A DNA stretch of 53,368 nucleotides from Zygnema cylindricum (lineage: Eukaryota > Streptophyta > Zygnematophyceae > Zygnematales > Zygnemataceae): positions 1 to 53,368 of the forward strand of contig JBBHKE010002960.1 in NCBI GenBank assembly GCA_037447655.1. Reading direction: 5' to 3'. Shown in pieces: positions 21,868 through 35,160 of the stretch; within the stretch, counting starts at the first letter, position 1, and each line of letters starts with the position of its first letter. The position numbers and the translations under genes are program-made. The notes below the pieces were generated by a model that saw only the letters and a program-made list of their open reading frames with translations, did no database searches and had not been told where the DNA came from.

Positions 21868-22807
21868 AGAAGCAAACCCTATTTTTCAAAGCTCCCCTTT
21901 CTTTTCATCTCCCTCTTTTTCCACCAAAGTTACGATAAGGTTAACCTTTGTCTTTCTTCCACTCATCACGCTTCCGCTCGTCATCGTCGTTCCTCTCATC
22001 ACACTTCCGCCAGTCACCACCAGCTATAAATGAATTCATCTTGTCACTTCCTCTGCGAAGCTCCAAAGTGCTTTCCGTCACAAGAATCAACCCCTTAGTA
22101 ATGCTCTAAGTCCATGAGGAGCCATCCATTGCCTACATACGGTAAATGATGTTTTGGTACTCATCTGGGAGTTTCATCAGTAGTGTATTAATCTCTCTCC
22201 TCAGATTCTACACATCTCGCACTAGCAATCTCAACATATAAAGCAACAATATCATTGCAAAACTCTATTATGCTACCCCCTTTATAAACATAGGCCTCTA
22301 TTTCCTGTTTTACTAGCTGCTGCATTTGAATAGTCTCATTCTTATAAACATGATTTACGGTTTCCGAGATTTCTGAAAACTTGGTTAGATTTAAAAGAGT
22401 GATAGCTATGGACTAAGACACGTATCTAATGATGAGATGTTTTGCTATAGTGTTTTTATACTCCCAAATTTTACTGTCATTTTCTTCAATTTTACCTATA
22501 ACCCCTACAAGTGGAGCTGTAACAAAGATCCTAGCTCCCCTCACCATAGGTGTCCATTTTTTCCTTCTCCATTTTCCCACCTTCCATGGCAATAGTTTTC
22601 CCTTTACCTTTCGTTGCATCTGATCTTTGGCTGGTTTTTTGGGAAGCCCCAGATGAATCTCCGTAGTGAGTTCCTCCAAAGCCCGGTGGCGGACACCTCA
22701 CTTGTCCCGAAATAATTCAGCAAAAGTGCTTTTCAAAAAGCAATCTCTCCATCGTAAACTCCCTATAAGTGAAGTTTGTTCCATCAAATATACGCACCCT
22801 AGATGGT
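21868..22807 (-). pseudogene. Inverted family A gag fragment (A6)
   Basis: On the minus strand, starting from the PBS at 22808-22819, the order is Gag N-terminus (RIFDGTNFTY), a linker, the UBN2-like core (KIEENDSKIWEYKN, KHLIIRYVS in 22413-22679, then AYVYKGG and DIVALYVE) and a basic repeat like the WRKRDERN units at 49756. It ends at 21868 against the E4 3' LTR before the zinc knuckle. Stops are frequent. In content it is closest to the element at 47837. Confidence 0.78.
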
Positions 22808-22819
22808 GGGCCTATAACG
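22808..22819 (-). other. PBS of A6 (minus strand)
   Basis: The minus strand reads CGTTATAGGCCC and then ACCA. With two changes from GGTTATGGGCCC, the match to initiator tRNA-Met would extend to about 16 nt, the longest in the window. The PBS ATG has become ATA, while the LTR ATG 24 nt upstream is kept in frame. Confidence 0.7.
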
Positions 22820-23981
22820 TGAAATTCTATGGGTTCCATCCCTCCCACAAAATTTGCAGATCTATAAAAACTTATCTAGATAGTGTCGAATCCAAGTTGA
22901 TATAAACCCAAATGACTGACACCCTGACAATTAACACCCCAATATAGCTTCACCCTTGTGAAAGAAGACTTTCTGTGTGTTGAGTTCCACCACAGAATGC
23001 AAAATTAGAATATGAGTTTTGGACACATTCACCCACTTTGACTTTCCCTAAGAAATGCAACAACCCTATCAGGAAAAAACTCTGATCAACTAAACCCGTG
23101 TGTAGCTTGGACTCCCTTGAGTCCGCAGCAAAAAAAATCATTGAAAATGGTCAACTAAATGAGTTGATATTAAATGGCAAAGTTTGTCGATTTATACATT
23201 TGCTCTCTTGGAGAGAGGCCGCTACCTACCCAAAATATTCTAAGTCCTGTGCCCCTCTCTAAACCCCCTAGTACTGAGGTACGGACAAATCATACTACTT
23301 TACCGTACAAGAAAGTATAGGTGCCGGAGTACATACGGACATTGTAGGCCATCGCCATAATAGTGACATTTGTCACATCCGAATTTGTCATCATGCATTC
23401 GGGAGATCGCGCAACACTCCAAGATTTTGCCACGTGTCATCCGGAGTGGCGGCGCCCGAAAATGCCAAGGCGGCCATTTCAGAATCCTGGCTCGCACCAC
23501 GACCGTTGATTTACATCGCCATTTAATATGGACCATCGATATAAAATGTTGTTTCGTTAATTCCGTGCGGTCCCGAATTTGTACGGTCTAATCCATTTCT
23601 GTGTTCAGCCCGTTCGGTAATCAGTTAAATGAAACATATTGTGTCGTTCATGTTTAAACAATTATTGTACTCTATATACTCTTGCACTGATCCTAGACCA
23701 TAGGATAAAGCTACCGGCTGTCGGAATATTGACGGACAGCATGTACCAGGATCAGATCCTAGGTCCTTCAAGACCCTTTTGGTAAACCTACCAGAATCTA
23801 TACCATGTCTCTCTCTCTCAGCATCATTGGCAGCCATGGCTTCTTGCTTCCTCTCCAACCTTCAGTGACTGCGACAAGTGTAGGGGTTTGGAGAGTGGAG
23901 CGAGAAGCAGGTTGCCTTTACTAATCTTCCTCTTATTATTTTTTCCTTTATTCAGACCTAGAAAAGACATACATTTGAACA
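22820..23981 (-). repeat. Family A LTR of A6, inverted, full length
   Basis: The minus strand starts TGTTCAAATGTATG (right end) and ends ...GAATTTCA at 22820, 1162 bp. It holds CACGTG (about 23432), a GTAC block (23278-23350), CCAAT just upstream, a TATA-like stretch near 23190, and the in-frame terminal ATG. It is the 5' LTR of the inverted gag fragment. Confidence 0.85.
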
Positions 23982-24384
23982 AATATCCGTCGTAGCTGCC
24001 TATGCGACATTCACACTCGCTCGCCAACTTTTCACTGGTGGGTCTGGTCTCTCGAAAAGGCCTCTGGGCGTGAGGCTAACAAGACACGACATTTTGAATT
24101 TGCAGTTACAAATTTTAGGTTTTTGTAAGCACTTAACTTTCGCAGATTGTGCTCTAGATGATCGGATATTGACAGGTTCTATTTGTATTGGTCTGGTATT
24201 ATCTTTTCATTACATAGAATGCGAGATGCTTTTGTGGAGAGAGCATGTATGGCTATTGTGGGTTATAAGGCCGATGGTGCACATGTCATCTGAGACTCAT
24301 CACACTCTCACCAGACAAGGAAGAGAGGTGATCTTTTTTTTTTGATAATTAAAAACAACTAATAAAACAAACACTCACCTACAC

Positions 24385-24388
<4 letters not shown>
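23982..24388. other. Unassigned sequence
   Basis: No copia similarity and no convincing gene. An open run of 91 codons (24070-24345) has no recognisable motif. A poly-T run of 10 lies at about 24332. Confidence 0.3.

Positions 24389-24461
<73 letters not shown>
24389..24461. repeat. (TA)n microsatellite
   Basis: About 36 uninterrupted TA dinucleotides. Confidence 0.97.
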
Positions 24462-24463
<2 letters not shown>

Positions 24464-25300
24464 AATATTACATCATAATTTAATTAATATTATATCATGT
24501 CTAAACATGGAATATCGGTTCAAATGGGACAATGAGAAAGGCTAGACGTAAACAGCAGAGGCATGAGGTTTTATAATAAGTTATGTAGGTTGTTTGAACT
24601 CTTAACTATCTATTTTTTTCAAGCAATTGCTATGTGGGGTGGTTGCTACTGCTCTGGGCGATGCATGTTTTGAAAATGTCAATCGCCTGGGCCATGGCCT
24701 GTGTCTGCGTATTTATCACAATCATCTTTGGTGTTCTTATTTTCACATCCATTCCCCGAGGCCTACATCTACGTGTGTCTTTCACTCCTTCCTTAACATC
24801 CACCGTGCGATTATTCGCCTTGCTAATCAAAGAAACCATCCTTTCCACTTTTCTCTATTTCTCATCCCACATCGTTTCCTCATTCGCTTCGATAAGCATC
24901 ATCTTTGAATTCCTTTCTCATCTTTTCAACACTGGCTCCTCCCTCTCTTCTCCCTCTCGATATCTTGCGATGGTCGGAGGTGACGCGGCAGTCTGGGCGG
25001 CGCACGTGCTGGACGGAGCGATATACTGCCTCTTGCCGGTGTTGTGCGTGCGGCTTTTGCGGGTGCTTCAGGGTCGCCTGCTGCTTGCACGAATCAGCAT
25101 GGGCACCATGGTATAGACACCTTGCCGCTGGGTGCACTTTCAATTTCAAAGCTTATATGGAATAGGGTAGGGTGCCGTACTCCGTATGTCGTTATTCGTG
25201 TTTTTTTTTTTTCGACCGTTGAAGTTTCAACTCATTTTTCACCGTGCACACTTGTCGGATATAATCTGAAGGTTGCGATGGAAAGGTTTGATTCTTAACC
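24462..25300. other. Region with overlapping uncertain ORFs
   Basis: 24634-25116 is open for 160 codons on the plus strand (hydrophobic, Ser/Leu-rich). The minus strand carries two shorter runs (24630-24848 with KMIVINTQTQAMAQAIDIFK, and 24880-25149, charged). Base composition is less AT-rich than its surroundings. Neither strand shows a known domain, so I cannot say which, if any, is coding. Confidence 0.25.
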
Positions 25301-27000
25301 TCCGATTGGCAATAATATCGGACAGACGTGAGCTGAAAATCGAAAATTGCTAATATCGTTATGGTTGAATCAGTAGTGTTGTCATTACCTGGTTAAACTA
25401 AATTAACGTTCTAAAGGTTAAATATTGTTCAAACAATCCTTCAAATTTGTATATTTTTGGCCAATTTAAACGGTACTGTTTAAACGGTGAGGACAAAGCA
25501 TGACACCTACATTTTTTATTGTTTTAATCAAATGCAAAATTAATGTCAATCAATGTTGGAATGAAACTTCAAATCTCTATGCTAAATAGATTTTAAACAA
25601 AATGAATGTTAAACTATATTTATTAATGTTTCCAGTATTGAAATTTGAGTATTTGATCAAATGTTGAAATTGAACATCCATTGAACTTTTTAATATGAAA
25701 TCTTATTGACTATCAACGGCCAGTTAATAAATTCCAAATAAACAAACATCATTATTGGAAACTATTGCTTGATTTTCATTATGAATAGAAGTTGCAAGGG
25801 TACTTTTGTAAAGTTTAATTGAGTTTATTTACACTCTTATAATAACCCTAGAGAAAAACATAGAAGCATCAATACGGTCATAAGAATCTCAGATTGTGTG
25901 CAAGTCAATTTGAATTTTGCAAAAAAAATTGAAGGTTGATTTGAGGTTAAACCATTTAACGATAGTGTTTAGCTGTTTAAATGATTGTCTAAACGGTTAC
26001 AGATTTTTGGGGGTTAGCTCCAATGAGTGAAGTTCATGTGAAGCCAAAAGACAGTTTGATATGAAGTTAGCTCTATGCAAAGCAAAATAGTATCTATACA
26101 TATTTTACGCAAATATCTTTAAATTTTTTTTTTTTTTTAGAAATCTTCAAGAACTGTAAGTAATCAGTAACCTTTCAACTGTTACTTGTCACGTCAAACA
26201 TTAGTGTAAGGAAATTTTTCCATATTTTGGTCTATGAATGCGAAGTTTTTAATTCAGGATGCAGCCTCGGTGCAATTAATAGTTATGTGTGCACATCAAC
26301 ATTTCGTCCGTAAATAGAGGATGACCCTATCATTTTGTTACAGAGCCAATTTCCAAACTTCAAGTCCTAACCAAACTACAGTTGTCTTTTTCTTTTTTGT
26401 TATGTGTAAGCAGTTTTTTGATTCAAATTCAAAAAGTGGGTTAGCCATTTGAGTGAACCTTTCTATTGATAAAATGAGAAAAGTTTGTACGATTGTGGTT
26501 GTTTCGCCTTTTTGCTCCAAAATTTAGGAATATGATGAAAAATTATGGGCTATTGAAGTAGTGTAGCAATGAGCTGAAGAAAAGTTGACAATGAAAAATT
26601 TAATGGCACTTCTTTATAGTTCTTGGGAAATTAGGGTTAAAACCGACAGTAGACAAGTCAACTTTCCGCAAATTGCTTAGGTAAAATTTAGATAAAGAGC
26701 TAGTAAAAAACATACTGAAAGTAGCCAAAAATTCGATCGACGACTTGAAACAAAATTTTGACTGAAATTGACGCATTTGGACTGGAGTTGACAAAATTGG
26801 CAGTAAGTGACCAATTTTGTCACCCATTGATGTCAATCTGATTAAATTAGCAAAACTGGCAAAACTCATAAAACAAAACGCAGCAACAAAAATAAAGTTG
26901 ACAAACAGAGACAAATCTCACTAATCTAACAAAACACTGACAAAATTGTTTCCATGTGGCAAGTGATTGCTGACACCACGTACGTTCACCAGCTGCTAAA
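25300..27000. other. AT-rich intergenic sequence
   Basis: No gene seen. Two features stand out. GTTTAAACGGT-like words recur between 25455 and 26000. TTGACAAAATTGGCAG-like words recur between about 26755 and 26960 and suggest an old short-period repeat. A T-run of 14 lies near 26130. Confidence 0.3.
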
Positions 27001-28590
27001 AATCTACGTCACCCTACGTCACCAAACTATTCGCTCTCAGCTACTAGTGAGAAACCACCTCCCCCTTTTTTTCCCTCTCCCATTATTCCCACATTTCTTC
27101 TTTAAAAAACATTTTGCAAACTAGCTTGTTAAAACACTCTGTCTTCATTCCATTTTGCCAAAATCCCTTTTAATTTTTTTTTTCTTCACTTCAAATACGT
27201 GCGACCAAGCTTAATTGTTTTTATTGTTTTAACTGATGAAAACCGTGTTTTTTTTACTGTTCACCAATCAGAATTCTCTTTCATTTTTCAAACTCTTTAT
27301 CCATTATTCCAAACTTATTATCCTATTCTTCTGAATTTCCTCTTTGTACAAACTGTCTCTCCTCCTTTCTTGGACGCTTTTGTTCAGATAACCGATCGAT
27401 TCATTTTTTCATCTTTTTCTTTCGTGAAACCAGATTTCGTTGGATTGTTTTAGTGAATTCTTATGTGCAAGATCAAAAACGAATTTTCAAAACCATTTTT
27501 GTTGAAATGTTGATAAAGTTCTCTTGTGTGCTCTCCTATATTTTATTATGGGTGGAGGATACATCCATGGAATCGCCTGGAGTAGCCATGTGTAGATGAG
27601 TGACTGTGTTTACATTCGAATAACACAAAAGTGTAGTTTTTGGTGAAGTTCTGGTGAGAATAATTGCAAATAAGGGAAGATAGCCGAAGCGTTTGAAACC
27701 ATTGAATAAGGAAGTTTAGCTGGCTTTGCTTACCAGGTATTTTGAATTGTCTTGACGACATTTTTTGACATGTGTCGCATGTTCTCTTGTGCTCTAGTTG
27801 AGTCGTGAAGCTCATCGTTGATGAGATGAGTTACAACGGTTTTTATATCCCCATTGTCCCCGATAATTTTCGATAAACGTTGGTAGCAACCATCTTGAGT
27901 TAAAGAAAGTTGTAGCTCAAATTCATGTTAGAAAGCACCATTATAGGAGTATGTTAGAAATTAACCATTGGATATTTAGTTGAAATAGGGAAATTGTGTT
28001 AGTGGTTCTTTTAGCCTTTTGGGATTTTTTAGGGATCTGGTAGTGCACAGTTCTTAGGTGAGTCAAGATGCTTCTCACTTTATAAGAAAGGGTTGAGAAA
28101 GGGTTGAGATGGTTCTATTTTGGAGCAAAGGTCGAAGACTAAATCCATCGTATAATTCTCCTAAGAAACGAGATAAGGCATGAATTGGCAAAGGGTCGGT
28201 TTTAGGGTGTGGAGTATAATGGAAGATACAAAACAACTAATAATTTGCTTGAAGTGATATAGTTATCAATGTTTATGTTGGGAGATGGTTGTGAAAATGT
28301 ACAAGATGTTTGTGGAAATTGTTGTTATTCCTGTCTCAAAAATGTTATCTTTGCAGTTGGTCATGTATGTCTTCAACGTTGGTTTTGGCTCTCGCAATAA
28401 GACAAAGAAAGCTCCTAATATGATTGCCTCTATCTGATAGTAACTGGTCATAATTTCTACTGTTTACTTTTTGCTATGTTTTTGTTAAAGTGGTGCAAAA
28501 AAATGCAATGTTGTAACTGCATGTCTTTATCGATTGGTTTTGTGGTGCCCGTTGTTGCATGTGAGACCTAAAAGGCCCATAAATGATTTC
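27000..28590 (+). promoter_or_regulatory. Possible host gene promoter and leader
   Basis: 27000-27200 has repeated CTACGTCACC boxes, then a CT-rich stretch (CCCCCTTTTTTTCCCTCTCCC), TTTAAAAAA and more CT/T-rich sequence, a composition typical of plant core promoters and 5' leaders. The first ATGs downstream give only very short ORFs. This is a weak inference from composition alone. Confidence 0.2.
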
Positions 28591-28704
28591 ATGGATAGTG
28601 ACGATCCGTGGACGGACGAGGTATGGATGAGGCCACTCAACTTGGGAGGCTTTTCAGTGGTATGCTTACAGCGCTTACAGCGCTTGCAAAAATTGTTCAG
28701 TTTT
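28591..28704 (+). CDS. Small candidate first exon, unidentified
   Basis: ATG at 28591 starts MDSDDPWTDE, directly followed by GTATGG (possible splice donor at 28621). Read through, it stops after 38 codons. Tandem CTTACAGCG words follow. It could be the first exon of a gene continued at 29043, but this is speculative. Confidence 0.2.
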
Positions 28705-29042
28705 TGATTGTATGCCTACAATATGATCGTGGCATGGAACCTCGGGTTTACAATTGCACGTTTCGTTCTGGCACTGGGTGCTTCCAATATTTGTGTATGT
28801 TTAATTCTATAGTCCTCAAGTGGTACCACTACGGCACGATTCTGAGCACCTTTGAGTGTGGATTGCATTAAGTTGTATCGCTTTCCACAACATACCTTCA
28901 CGAATTTAAAATCTCTGTTGTCAATCTTTCGAAGCTATTGGGGATTCCATAATATATCGACTATTATAAAATAGATCAGCTATTATTCTGGTATCATTAA
29001 AACTTGTTGGTTTTTACATTGTAGCTTGCTTTCGATTGTTGT

Positions 29043-29242
29043 CAGGTCAATTAAAAAGTGCTAAAAAACATGTTGTTGGAAGCAGTTCACTAAGAACTTT
29101 CGAAGAAAATTTGCGAGAAGCTAGTTTTTATGTCACTTTTTTTGAGTCAGGAGTCCATGAAGGAAAGAACTATCCATTTTATGTATACGATAAATCTCTT
29201 TTGCCTAAAGAACATATTTACTTGATTTTTTTTTTGAAATGA
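29043..29242 (+). CDS. Candidate exon, unidentified (about 65 codons)
   Basis: A TTGTTGTCAG splice-acceptor-like sequence precedes a well-composed open stretch containing KSAKKHVVGSSSLRTFEEN, YVTFFESGVHEG and YVYDKSLLPKEHIYL, which ends in a T-run and a stop. Composition resembles real protein more than the surrounding AT-rich DNA. No family recognised and no continuation found. Confidence 0.28.
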
Positions 29243-30810
29243 TGACTTTTCTTAAAATTGATAGATTCCCTTGGAAAAGGTAGATTATTCAAATTGAAGT
29301 GGTTCACACCTTCTAAACAACGCCTTGTAGTTTTATGTTTCTCCAGATTTTGAACTCATCAATTTGTGCAAGGAGACGTGTCATCGTACTAGACACTGCG
29401 TATCGCCATTACACAGTGAATCACTATTAGTGTAATGAAACAGAAAGCGTAATGAACTAATTAGCGTTTTTTACGATAATTGGGAATTTCAATTATTCCA
29501 AAAAAAACATTTATTCTCATTTATAATTAAGGGTGAACCTAATCGTACGGATACGTTTAGTGACAGTAATATTTCGTTCACTTCTCCATCACGTCTGTGT
29601 CAGCAATGAAATCTATTGCGTATGTGCTTTCTTTCAATTGGATGCACGTAGGTTCATGTTTTGACGGCGAGCATGTCAAAGATTCCAAAAGCACAATATC
29701 TGAATTCATCTCCGTGCAACCAGCCGCAAAATTAACTTACGTGAATATACGATTTGTACGTTCGTGTTTTGCCCTTTTTATCGTTATTTTGCCATTGGTG
29801 TTTCATCGTGGCGCCATAAACTTCGGATGTCAATGGATTGTGGAGGAGGCGTCATGGCACATTTTTCGACAAAGATTTTCTTGCGGTTTCCGCTAGGATT
29901 TGATTCCCGCCTATCCGAAGGCGTGTGTCATATGTTCAACGACGCGTGGCGTATGCCACATGTAAGGTTTCTATTTTAGATCACATGTGACCATTCCACG
30001 CGTTAAATTTTTACACGTCCAATTTCTAGCTAGTCTCCTCCTGAGGACAGTTTAGGAGAGTCTCCAAACACTGGACAGAAGGAGCGTTTACTTTGAAAAC
30101 ACATAATCGGACAGTCGACGTTGTTGCTCAAAAGTTTGAGAATCTTGACAAATCTCCAGTAATAATGTTTTATAAAAAAAAAAAAAATTAACAGTAAGGC
30201 CATGTACTTAATGAGCTAGACCTGTACGGGGATGCACTTTTAACAATAATGAACCTCACTTTTCGCCTGATGGAGGTTCACCTTAACTCTATTTTTTAAA
30301 CCGCCTTGTAAAAATTGTCGATGGATAATATCTTCACACTAAAATATATGCATGTACGAAATTGTTCAAATCGTACGCCGTCGCGTTTTTATGACATCTG
30401 CGTCATTTTTTCCAGGGCACATTTACATGCGCTCGCGTTAACGTAATTATTTTTCTGTACTTTTTTACTTGAAAAAGTACAAAATAATAAGGATATGACA
30501 GTCCGAACATCACACTCTTTAGAAGGGCACTATATTACAGTTACAAACCCTATTAGGTGGGGTACCTCAAATAACATTCAAAAACATTTAGAATGATTAA
30601 TTCTATTTGGGAATTTGCCTAAAAAAACGGGGTACCTCAATTAGAGGCATGAAAGCTAATAGCGATTCACGGTGTAGTGGTCATGTTTATTTTGCCACTC
30701 AAAACATATTTTATTTGTGAACATAGTTCGCTTTTGGATTGGGGACCGATAGAGAATCTTACCTTTCAATCTCAACCGCCGGCCTAACAACTTGACAAAT
30801 GTATACGGAA
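29243..30810. other. Intergenic sequence
   Basis: No gene recognised. A 99-codon open run (29597-29896) has no motif. GGGGTACCTCAA occurs twice about 80 bp apart (about 30558 and 30638). An A-run of 15 lies near 30175. Confidence 0.3.
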
Positions 30811-31430
30811 AAGAGTGTGTAACTTTATTACATAATGTGCGATGGAAAAACCATCAAAGTACAAAGGGGGTAAAAAAAAGAAAAAAAACATTTAAAGACT
30901 ACAAGAGCCAACAGTAACTACAACAAAACAAAACAAAACAAAACAAACAAAAGAGGAAAAACAAAATCAACTAGGCTAACTAAGAAAATTAAACAAAAAA
31001 CAAAGATGACTAGACAAAAAAGAAAAACCCACTCTATATGACGCCCCACAACCCCAACAAACTATATTCCACACCCCCAAAGATCGTGGATGAGGACTAG
31101 ATCTCGTGGAAGAAGGTCTGGGAGGCCTCGCCTATCATCCGCCACCGTGCTTCACCGGGAAAGGGCGGCAGCTTGCACTCATTGAAGGGCAACAGATACA
31201 CATTGCTGGTAATAAGCAATAAGAAAGCTTGGGGGAGGACTCCCTGGACCACTAGAATCAAAAGCTCTCTGAGCACAGAAGAAAAAATCATTAAAAGACT
31301 AGTCCAAAAAACCAAAAACTCTGCAGCAAATATGACAAACTTGTCCGCCGGGTCTCGGTGAGCGTAATCCCTTTCTTTAGAAACCGCTGCGTCCCGAGCC
31401 GCCACGCCTGTATGCACTGCCGCACGAGAA
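30811..31430 (-). pseudogene. Unidentified ORF with 3' end, possible old LINE tail
   Basis: The minus strand is open at 31097-31417 (about 106 codons) with less biased composition than the array next to it, ending FPGEARWRMIGEASQTFFHEI. Downstream on that strand are (TTTTG)n (30920-30950), T/A-rich sequence and GTAATAAAGT at about 30810-30825, like a 3' UTR with a polyadenylation signal. A gene end or the tail of a non-LTR element would both fit. No catalytic motif is present. Confidence 0.25.
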
Positions 31431-33184
31431 CAAACGACAGAAACAGATAAAAGTTAGAACCCAAAGAAGAAAAACCACAAAGATAAAACACATAAAACAC
31501 AACACAGGTCGAATCACAAAAACCTGAACACACAAAAGAGAAACTACACAAACAACAAACCACACAAAAGACAAAACACAAGAGACAACACACAAAATAC
31601 AACACACACAAAAGACAACACACAAAAACCACACACCAGAGACAGCATACACAAAAGAATAAACATACAAACCACACAAAGGAAAACAAACACAGTGGGC
31701 AAAACAATAAAACTAGAACCCACAAACAGCAAACCACACAAAAGTTAACCCACACAAATAACCACACAATCAATCTTCGACTTCGTCTTCGTCTACGTCT
31801 TCCTCTTCGTCTTCAGTCTTCGTCTTCATCTTCAATCTTCATTTTCAGTCTTAAAAAAAAAATCTACACAAAATTTCCTCGAAAACAAACCACAAAAACA
31901 AAAAACACACAAAACCCAACACAAGACGAAACACAAAAAACTGAACACACAAAAGAGAACCAACACAAAGAGCAAACCACATAAAAGTCCAAACACAAAA
32001 GACGACACAAAATACAACACAAATGAAGAAGACACAAAAAAACACGCCAAAGACAACAAACAAAAGACAAAACATACAAACCACAAAAAGGACAACAAAC
32101 ACAATGGGCAAAACAATAAAGTTAGAACCCACAAAAAGCAAACTGCGCAAAAGAGAACACAAAAGAGAAAAAAAGAACACAAAAGTTAACCCACATAAAT
32201 AACCACACAATCAATACTCATCTTTGTCTTAGTCGTCGTCTTCGCCTTCTTCTTCGTCTTCATCTTCGGTCTTCGTCTTCATCTTCGTCTTTGATATTCC
32301 TCTTCGTTCTCACCTTCAATCTTCGTCTTCAGTTCTAAAATAAATCTGCACAAAATTTCCTCCAAAAAGAACACACAAAAGACAGAACACACAAAAGTTA
32401 GAACCCACAAAAGACAAACCACAAAGATAAACCACATAAAACACCACAAGTCGAATCACAAAAACCTGAACACACACAAAGAAACTACACAAACAACAAA
32501 CCACACAAAAGACAAAACACAGGAGACAGAACACAAAAAACAACACACACAAAAAACCACACACCAAAGACAGCATACACAAAAGAAAAAACGTACAATC
32601 CACACGAAGGACAACAAACACAAAGGGCAAAACAATAAAGTTAGAACCCACAAAAAGCAAACCACACAAAAGATAACACAAAAGATAAAAAACACACAAA
32701 AGGCAACCCAAACACATAACCACACAATCAGTCTTAGTCTTCCCCATGGTCTTCGTCTTCGCCATCGTCTTCGTCTTCAGTCTTAAAAAAATGTGTAAAA
32801 AATTTCCTCCAAAAACAAAAACACACAAAACACAACACACACAAAAGTTAGAACCCAGAAAAGACAAACCTCAAAGATAAAACACATAAAACACAATACA
32901 AGTCGAATCACATAAACCTGAACACACAAAAGAGTAACTACACAAACAACAAACCACACAAAAGACAAAACACAATCGACAGAACACAAAATATAACACA
33001 CACAAAAGACAACACACAAAAATCACACACCAGAAACAGCATACACAAAAGACAAAACATACAAACCACGCAAAAGAAAACAAACACAGAGGGCAAAACA
33101 ATAAAGTTATAACCCACTAACAGCAAACCACACAAAAGATAACACAAAAGAGAAAAAACAAACAAAAGACAACCCACAAAAATA

Positions 33185-35160
33185 ACCACACAATCAGTCT
33201 TCGTCTTCGTCTTCGTCTACCTCTTCTTCTTCTTCGTCTTCATCTTCTTCTTTGTCTTCAGTATTCGTCTTTGTCTTTGTCCTTGTCTTCGTCTTCGTCT
33301 TCAGTCTTCGTCTTCGTCTTCAGTCTTCGTCTTCGTCTTCAGCCTTCGTCTTCGTCTTCAGTCTTCATCTTCAGTCTTAAAAAAAAATCTGCACAAAATT
33401 TCCTCCAAAACAAACCACAAAAAAAAAAACACACAAAACCCAACACAAGACGAAACACAAAACTGAACACACAAAAAAAAAACTACACAAAGAGCAAACC
33501 ACACAAAAGACCAAACACAAAAGACCAAACACAAAAGACAGAACACAAAATACAACACACACAAAAGACAAGACACAACACACGCCAAATACAACACACA
33601 AAAGACAAAACATACAAACCACACAAAGGACAACAAACACAAAGGGCAAAACGATAAAGTTAGAACCCACAAACAGCAAAACGCGCAAAAGAGAACACAA
33701 AAGAGTAAAAACACGCAAAAGACAACCCACATAAATAACCACACAATCAATACTCATCTTTGTCTTCGTCGTCGTCTTCGTCTTCTTCTTTGTCTTCATG
33801 TTCGGTCTTCGTCTTCGTCTTCGTCTTTGGTTTTCGTCTTCGTTCTCGTCTTCAATCTTCGTCTTCAGTGTTAAAAAAAAATCTGCACAAAATTTCCTCC
33901 AAAAAAAAACACGCAAAAGACAGAAACACACAAAAGTTAGAACCCACAAAAAGACAAACCACAAAGATAAAACACATAAAACACAACACAAGTCGAATCT
34001 GAACACACAAAAGAGAAACTACACAAAGAACAAACCACACAAAAGACAAAACACAAAATACAGAACACAAAACACAACACACACAAAAGACCACACAAAA
34101 AACCACACACCAAAGTCAACACAAAAAAGACAAAACATACAAACCACACAAAGGACAACAAACACAAGGGGCGAAACAACAAAGTTAGATTCCACAAACA
34201 GCAAACCACACAAAAAATAACACAAAAGAGAAAAAACACACAAAAGGCAACCCACACAAATAACCACACAATCAGTCTTCGTCTTCGTCTTCGCCGTCGT
34301 CTTCGTCTTCTTCTTCGTCTTCAGTCTTAAAAAAAATCCTGCACAAGATTTCATCCAAAAACAAAAACACACAAAAGACAACACAAACAAAAGTTAGAAC
34401 CCGGAAAAGACTAACCTCAAAGATAAAACACATAAAACACAACACAAGTCGAATTACAAAAACCTGAACACACAAAAGAGAAACTACACGAAGAATAAAC
34501 CACACAAAAGACAAAACACAAAAGACAGAACACAAAATACAACACACACAAAAGACCACACAAAAAACCACACACCAAAGACAACACACAAACGACGAAA
34601 CATGCAAACCACACAAAAGACAACAAACACAAAGGGCAAAACAATAAAGTTAGAACCCACAAAAGACAAACCACACAAAAGATAACACAAAAGAGAAAAA
34701 ACACACAAAAGGCAACCCGCATAAATAACCACACAATCAGTCTTCGTCTTCGTCTTCATCGTCATCTTCGTCTTCTTCTTCGTCTTCAGTCTTCGTGTCT
34801 TCGTCTTCAGTCTTAAAAAAAATCTGCACAAAATTCCCTCCAAAAAAAAAACACACAAAAGGCAAAACACACAAAAGTTAGAACCCACAAAAAGACAAAC
34901 CATAGAGATAAAACACACAAAACACAACCCAAGTTGAATAACAAATAACTGAACGCACAAAAGAGAAATTACACAAAGAACAAACCACACAAAAGACAAA
35001 ACACACCAGAGACAGCATACACAATAGACAAAACATACAAACCACGCAAAGGAAAACAAACACAGAGGGCAAAACAATAAAGTTATAACCCACTAACAGC
35101 AAACCACACAAAAGATAACACAAAAGAGAAAAAACAAACAAAAGACAACCCACAAAAATA
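33185..35160. repeat. Higher-order repeat copy 1 (four units, 1976 bp)
   Basis: Unit lengths 553, 525, 465 and 433. It starts with a diagnostic GTCTACCTCTTC in the pyrimidine block. The same order of unit variants recurs in the next block. Confidence 0.85.

Noticed and set aside
14422-21872. AGAAG as TSD of E4
   Set aside because: AGAAG follows the 3' LTR, but the 5' LTR start is missing, so no left copy exists to compare.
24630-24848. Minus-strand ORF reminiscent of an Alba-type DNA-binding protein
   Set aside because: Only a vague similarity in one short helix-like segment; the next frame breaks at once and the plus strand is open too.
33798-34220. Plus-strand Lys/Thr/Asn/His-rich ORFs in the same array
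   Set aside because: Low-complexity translation of CACAAAAGAC words; no domain and no conserved frame.
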